This document shows, one piece after another, positions 15,677 through 18,861 of a stretch of DNA of 18,861 bases. Source of the DNA: JAAZXR01 sp040265175. GTDB taxonomy: Bacteria > Myxococcota_A > Polyangia > Nannocystales > Nannocystaceae. Positions within the stretch are counted from its first letter, which is position 1; every line of letters starts with the position of its first letter. A program made the position numbers and the translations under genes. The stretch is from contig JBDQGY010000064.1 in assembly GCA_040265175.1 (NCBI GenBank), forward strand, positions 1-18,861, given 5' to 3'. The notes under the pieces are model-generated. The model searched no databases and was not told where the DNA came from. It was given only the letters and a program-made list of their open reading frames with translations.

Positions 15677-16689
15677 ACGAACTCGCCATGACTGAAGATC
15701 GCCCCCTCACTGGAGCCGAGCGCGCCATCACCCTCCTGTTGACCCTCGGGGAAGAACGCGCCCAAACCGTCGTCGAGCACCTGACCGAGCAAGAGATTCG
15801 CAAGGTCACGGAGGCCCTGGAGACGATGCGCTCCATCTCCAACGCGCAGGTAGAGAAGGTCTTCGACGACTTTATCGAGGCGCAAGAACACCACGCTTTC
15901 TCCATCGGACGCGGGGAGAATATGATGCGAAGGATCGCCACCGCGGTGATGGGACCGGAGAAGGCTGACGACCTCCTCGCTCGTCAAGTCGAGGCGCCCT
16001 CGCCGCTGCGTCTCCTGAACCGCATCGAGCCAGAGACCCTCGCGAGCCTCCTGGGTAAAGAGCACCCTCAAAGTCTCGCGGCCTTGCTCGCTCACGCCGA
16101 TGAAGAGAAGGCCTCCGTGGTCCTCTCCCACCTCCCCGACGACGTGCAGTTGGAGGTGGTGAAGCGGATGGCGACCCTCGAGACCATCCCCAACACGACC
16201 ATCCAAGAGGCCGAGCGCGCGCTTCGTGACGAGCTCGCCCTCGTCGCGGAGGCGAAGGTGGCCTCCATCGACGGCGTCAAGCGAGCCGCGGCCATCGTCT
16301 CGCGCCTGCAGGGCGAGGTCAGCGAACGACTGCTCGACGAGATCGACGACACAGACGATCAACTCGCGCTCGCCATCAAGCGCGCAATGTTCACGTTCGA
16401 GGATCTCATCAACGTCGACAACCGGGACATGCAGACCCTCCTCCGCGAGGTGGCGGGCGAGCAGCTCAAGTTCGCGATGAAGACGGCCTCGCCGGAACTC
16501 AAAGAGCACATCCTCTCCGCCATGTCACGACGGGCTGCGGAGATGTTGCTCGACGATATCGACACCATGGGGCCTGTCAAACTTACCGCCGTCGAAGACG
16601 CGCAGGGTGCCATCGTGGAGGTGGCGCTGCGACTCCAAGCCGACGGCAAGATCACCGTCGCCGGCGCCGGCGGTGAGGAGATGGTCTAA
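15673..16689 (+). CDS. fliG: Flagellar motor switch protein FliG
   Basis: The protein has 338 residues, the usual length. FliG joins the MS ring to the C ring and receives torque from the stator. Visible are the N-terminal FliF-binding domain (AERAITLLLTLGEERAQTVV), the EHPQ motif at 130-133 in the middle domain, and the C-terminal torque domain (MFTFEDLINVDNRDMQTLLR, LKEHILSAMSRRAAEMLLDD). The first torque-loop pair reads DNR where DDR is commoner. The ATG at 15673 overlaps the fliF stop, so the GTG at 15649 is not used. Its stop shares one base with the fliH ATG (TAATG). Confidence 0.95.
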   Translation: MNELAMTEDRPLTGAERAITLLLTLGEERAQTVVEHLTEQEIRKVTEALETMRSISNAQVEKVFDDFIEAQEHHAFSIGRGENMMRRIATAVMGPEKADDLLARQVEAPSPLRLLNRIEPETLASLLGKEHPQSLAALLAHADEEKASVVLSHLPDDVQLEVVKRMATLETIPNTTIQEAERALRDELALVAEAKVASIDGVKRAAAIVSRLQGEVSERLLDEIDDTDDQLALAIKRAMFTFEDLINVDNRDMQTLLREVAGEQLKFAMKTASPELKEHILSAMSRRAAEMLLDDIDTMGPVKLTAVEDAQGAIVEVALRLQADGKITVAGAGGEEMV

Positions 16690-17393
16690 TGGTGCACACT
16701 CGCTTCGTCCCTCCCTCCGTCGACGAACAAGGCGAAGCGAAGCCCACGCCCCCGTACCTGCAAGGTCCGCGGAGCGGGGGACCTCCCAACTTTCAACGCA
16801 CCACCATCGGCGCGCCTGTCTCTGGCGACCCCGGCGGCGCGCAGCAGCCGATGGACCCCTTGGTGGCCGAGCTCAACCAGCTCCGCGAACAGGCCAAGCA
16901 AGAGGGGCTCACCGCGGGACTCGAAGAGGCTCGCAGGATGGCCGAGGATGAGTTTCGCGGGCGCTTGCAGTCCTCGCAAGCCAGTCTTGAGCGGCTCGCC
17001 GTCCTCGAGCGCACACTCACCGAGGCGTACCGCACACAGGTGCTCGAGCTGACCATCGGGATGGCCAAGAGCGTGGTGCAGCGCGAACTCGCAGATCACG
17101 GGGCCGCCCGTGAGCTCGTCGAGCGCGCCGTCGCAGCCTTCGAGGAGGTCGGCCGCATCGACGCGGTCGTCTCCGCCGCCGAGGGCGAGATGATGGAGGC
17201 ATGGGCGGCGGAGCGACGCGCCGCGGGCCTCGACATCCGGGTCCACGTCGACAACAACCTTGAGGCGGGTGATGTCCAAATCCGCTCGGACGCAGGCAGC
17301 CTCGAGAGCCGCCTCCAAGATCGATTTGACCGGGCCTGCGAGATGATTCGCGGCACCACTCCCGCGTCCGCAACCACGGAGGACCATGAGTGA
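16689..17393 (+). CDS. fliH: Flagellar export ATPase regulator FliH
   Basis: The protein has 234 residues. FliH is the peripheral stalk of the flagellar export ATPase; it binds FliI and tethers it to the C ring. The N-terminal third is a variable Pro/Gly-rich tail. A helix with small residues in a repeating pattern (QAKQEGLTAGLEEARRMAED) then leads into the conserved part (LELTIGMAKSVVQRELADHG, DIRVHVDNNLEAGDVQIRSD, ESRLQDRFDRACEMI). The position between fliG and fliI agrees. It overlaps fliI by 8 bases. Confidence 0.9.
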   Translation: MVHTRFVPPSVDEQGEAKPTPPYLQGPRSGGPPNFQRTTIGAPVSGDPGGAQQPMDPLVAELNQLREQAKQEGLTAGLEEARRMAEDEFRGRLQSSQASLERLAVLERTLTEAYRTQVLELTIGMAKSVVQRELADHGAARELVERAVAAFEEVGRIDAVVSAAEGEMMEAWAAERRAAGLDIRVHVDNNLEAGDVQIRSDAGSLESRLQDRFDRACEMIRGTTPASATTEDHE

Positions 17394-18714
17394 AAATCTC
17401 CTCCCGCTGACGCGCACGACGCCACAAGAGCTGTACTCGGCGCTCCAACCGCGCGTCTCGGGTCGCGTGTTGAGCGTGGTGGGGCTGCTCGTCGAGGGGC
17501 ACTGCCCCGGCGCGGCCGTGGGCGATGTGGTGCAGATCTCCGGCGGTAACGCCCCGCTCCCCGCGGAGGTCGTCGGCCTCCGCGACGGTCGCGTGCTGCT
17601 CGTCCCCCTCGGCGAAGCGCGCGGCGTCACCATCGGCAGTCGCGTCACGCATCTCGGCCTCTCCGCCTCCGTCCCGTGCAGCGATGAGCTGCTCGGACGG
17701 GTCATCGATGCCCGAGGCAAACCCATCGATCAAGGCGGTCGCCCTGTCGAGGGAGCCTCCGTGCATCGCCCGATTTACAGAGACGCGCCCGACCCCTTGA
17801 GCCGACGACTCATCGACACCCCCCTGTACACCGGCCTGCGCGCCATCGACGGCATGACCACCTTGGGCCGTGGCCAGCGTATCGGCATCATGGCGGGCGC
17901 AGGTGTGGGAAAATCCACCCTGCTCGGGACCATTGCGCAGCGCTCCGACGCCGACGTCAACGTCATCGCCCTGATCGGCGAGCGCGGCCGTGAGGTCGGA
18001 GAATTCATCCATCGGATTTTGAGCGAGGAGGCGCGGAAGCGGACCGTGCTCGTGGTGGCCACCTCCGACCAGTCCCCGCTCGACCGGGTTCGTGGCGCCT
18101 TTGTGGCCACCGCCATCGCGGAGCACTTCGCCGAGTCCGGAAAGCACGTACTCCTCATGATGGACAGCCTCACCCGCTTCGCCATGGCGCAGCGAGAGCT
18201 CGGTCTCAGCATGGGCGAGCCCCCAACCACGCGGGGCTACACCCCCTCCGTATTCGCCCAGCTTCCGCGGCTGCTTGAGCGCGCGGGGCAGTTCGGCAGC
18301 GCGGGGTCCATCACAGGCGTGTATTCGGTACTCGTCGAAGGCGACGACCCCAACGATCCCATCGGGGACGCCGCGCGCTCCATCCTTGACGGCCACATCT
18401 CTCTCTCACGTGCCCTCGCGTCCCGGGGACACTATCCGGCCATCGACGTGCTGGGTTCGATCTCCCGCGTGATGACCGACGTGGTGCCAGCTCAGAGCCT
18501 CGAAGCGTCGCGTCGTTTCCGCGGTTTGATCAGCAAAGTGCGCGAAGCGGAAGAACTTTTGCAAATTGGCGCATATGTCGCGGGTTCTGACGAAGAATTG
18601 GATCGAGCCCTGCAGAAGAGACCACTCGTGGACGAATTCTTACAAGACGGGCGCCAAGGACCCACGCCACCTGAGCAAACCGTCAGTCTGATGACGCAGA
18701 TCGTCGAGAGCTAA
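17386..18714 (+). CDS. fliI: Flagellum-specific export ATPase FliI
   Basis: The protein has 442 residues. FliI is the F1-beta-like hexameric ATPase of the flagellar type III export apparatus. The P-loop is GAGVGKST at 171-178. LIGERGREVGEF (196-207) is the family signature, and VLLMMDSLTRFAMAQRE carries the Walker B aspartate. The C-terminal part (GHYPAIDVLGSISRVMTDVV, REAEELLQIGAYVAGSDEEL) is full length. A GGAGGA lies just before the ATG inside the end of fliH, so initiation within the overlap is well supported. Confidence 0.96.
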   Translation: MSENLLPLTRTTPQELYSALQPRVSGRVLSVVGLLVEGHCPGAAVGDVVQISGGNAPLPAEVVGLRDGRVLLVPLGEARGVTIGSRVTHLGLSASVPCSDELLGRVIDARGKPIDQGGRPVEGASVHRPIYRDAPDPLSRRLIDTPLYTGLRAIDGMTTLGRGQRIGIMAGAGVGKSTLLGTIAQRSDADVNVIALIGERGREVGEFIHRILSEEARKRTVLVVATSDQSPLDRVRGAFVATAIAEHFAESGKHVLLMMDSLTRFAMAQRELGLSMGEPPTTRGYTPSVFAQLPRLLERAGQFGSAGSITGVYSVLVEGDDPNDPIGDAARSILDGHISLSRALASRGHYPAIDVLGSISRVMTDVVPAQSLEASRRFRGLISKVREAEELLQIGAYVAGSDEELDRALQKRPLVDEFLQDGRQGPTPPEQTVSLMTQIVES

Positions 18715-18716
18715 CG

Positions 18717-18861
18717 ATGCAGAAACGAGCGAACAAGTTGAAGCGATTGGTCGATGTGCGGTCCAGGCAGCGCGATGTGGCTGCCGCGTCGTTCAACGCG
18801 ACAACGTCGAGCGCGTCTGCGGCCTGAGACGTGTTGGCTCGATAGACGATTGCGGCGTCCA
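18717..18861 (+). pseudogene. fliJ: fliJ start, frame interrupted at the window end
   Basis: An ATG 2 bases after fliI begins MQKRANKLKRLVDVRSRQRD, followed by VAAASFN, which is the usual beginning of FliJ, the coiled-coil export chaperone that activates FliI. Position and sequence agree. The frame closes at a TGA (18825-18827) after 36 codons; FliJ is normally about 140-160 residues. The other two forward frames stay open from about 18790 to the end, so a single-base error or mutation between about 18790 and 18824 could explain it. If the window ends near a contig end, a sequencing error is the simplest cause. The downstream remainder is not visible. Confidence 0.55.

Noticed and set aside
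17017..18396. Long leftward open frame (459 codons) opposite fliH and fliI
   Set aside because: It is antisense to well-conserved FliH/FliI, with a repetitive Gly/Asp/Arg-rich product and no recognisable domain.

Overview
The window is GC-rich, densely packed bacterial DNA. Its gene families and style (secreted TPR proteins, DUF4388 and DUF4175-like proteins, a Cys-rich lipoprotein with a Thr-Gly-Asp tail) point to Myxococcota or a related lineage of the former Deltaproteobacteria. This is judged from families and composition; there is no rRNA or other taxonomic marker in the window.

Left part (1-5546), envelope or stress type genes. An ECF sigma factor reads leftward and is translationally coupled (TGATG) to a gene that leaves the window, a position typical of an anti-sigma factor. 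Divergent from it run a 1011-residue membrane/coiled-coil protein resembling DUF4175 and, overlapping it by ATGA, a secreted gluzincin peptidase (HExxH...E) with C-terminal TPR-like repeats. A convergent junction with a small palindrome closes this block.

Middle part (5563-10881), regulators. A leftward gene encodes a degenerate receiver + DUF4388 + Roadblock-like protein. Divergent from it is a MinD/FlhG-type ATPase whose upstream region holds a full-consensus sigma-54 (-24/-12) promoter and a perfect 9+9 inverted repeat. Then come a small exported, possibly beta-barrel protein, a Thr-Gly-Asp repeat lipoprotein, and an NtrC-class sigma-54 activator (receiver, AAA+, Fis-type HTH).

Right part (11006-18861), flagellar basal body and export operon. 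A second full-consensus sigma-54 promoter precedes a secreted TPR-like protein, then flgB, flgC, fliE, fliF, fliG, fliH, fliI and the beginning of fliJ. The genes are tightly packed, mostly overlapping by 1-8 bases. The fliJ start is recognisable, but its frame closes after 36 codons just before the window end.

How it may work together (inference): the NtrC-class activator would drive sigma-54 RNA polymerase at both promoters, one giving the MinD/FlhG-type number/placement regulator and the other giving rod, MS-ring, switch and export-ATPase proteins. The most interesting points are the paired sigma-54 promoters around one activator, each with an inverted repeat centred near -76, and the uncharacterised periplasmic TPR protein that leads the flagellar operon. 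Also notable are the C-terminal extension of the MinD/FlhG-type ATPase and the degenerate-receiver/DUF4388/Roadblock-like protein beside it. All intergenic gaps are under 300 bases.
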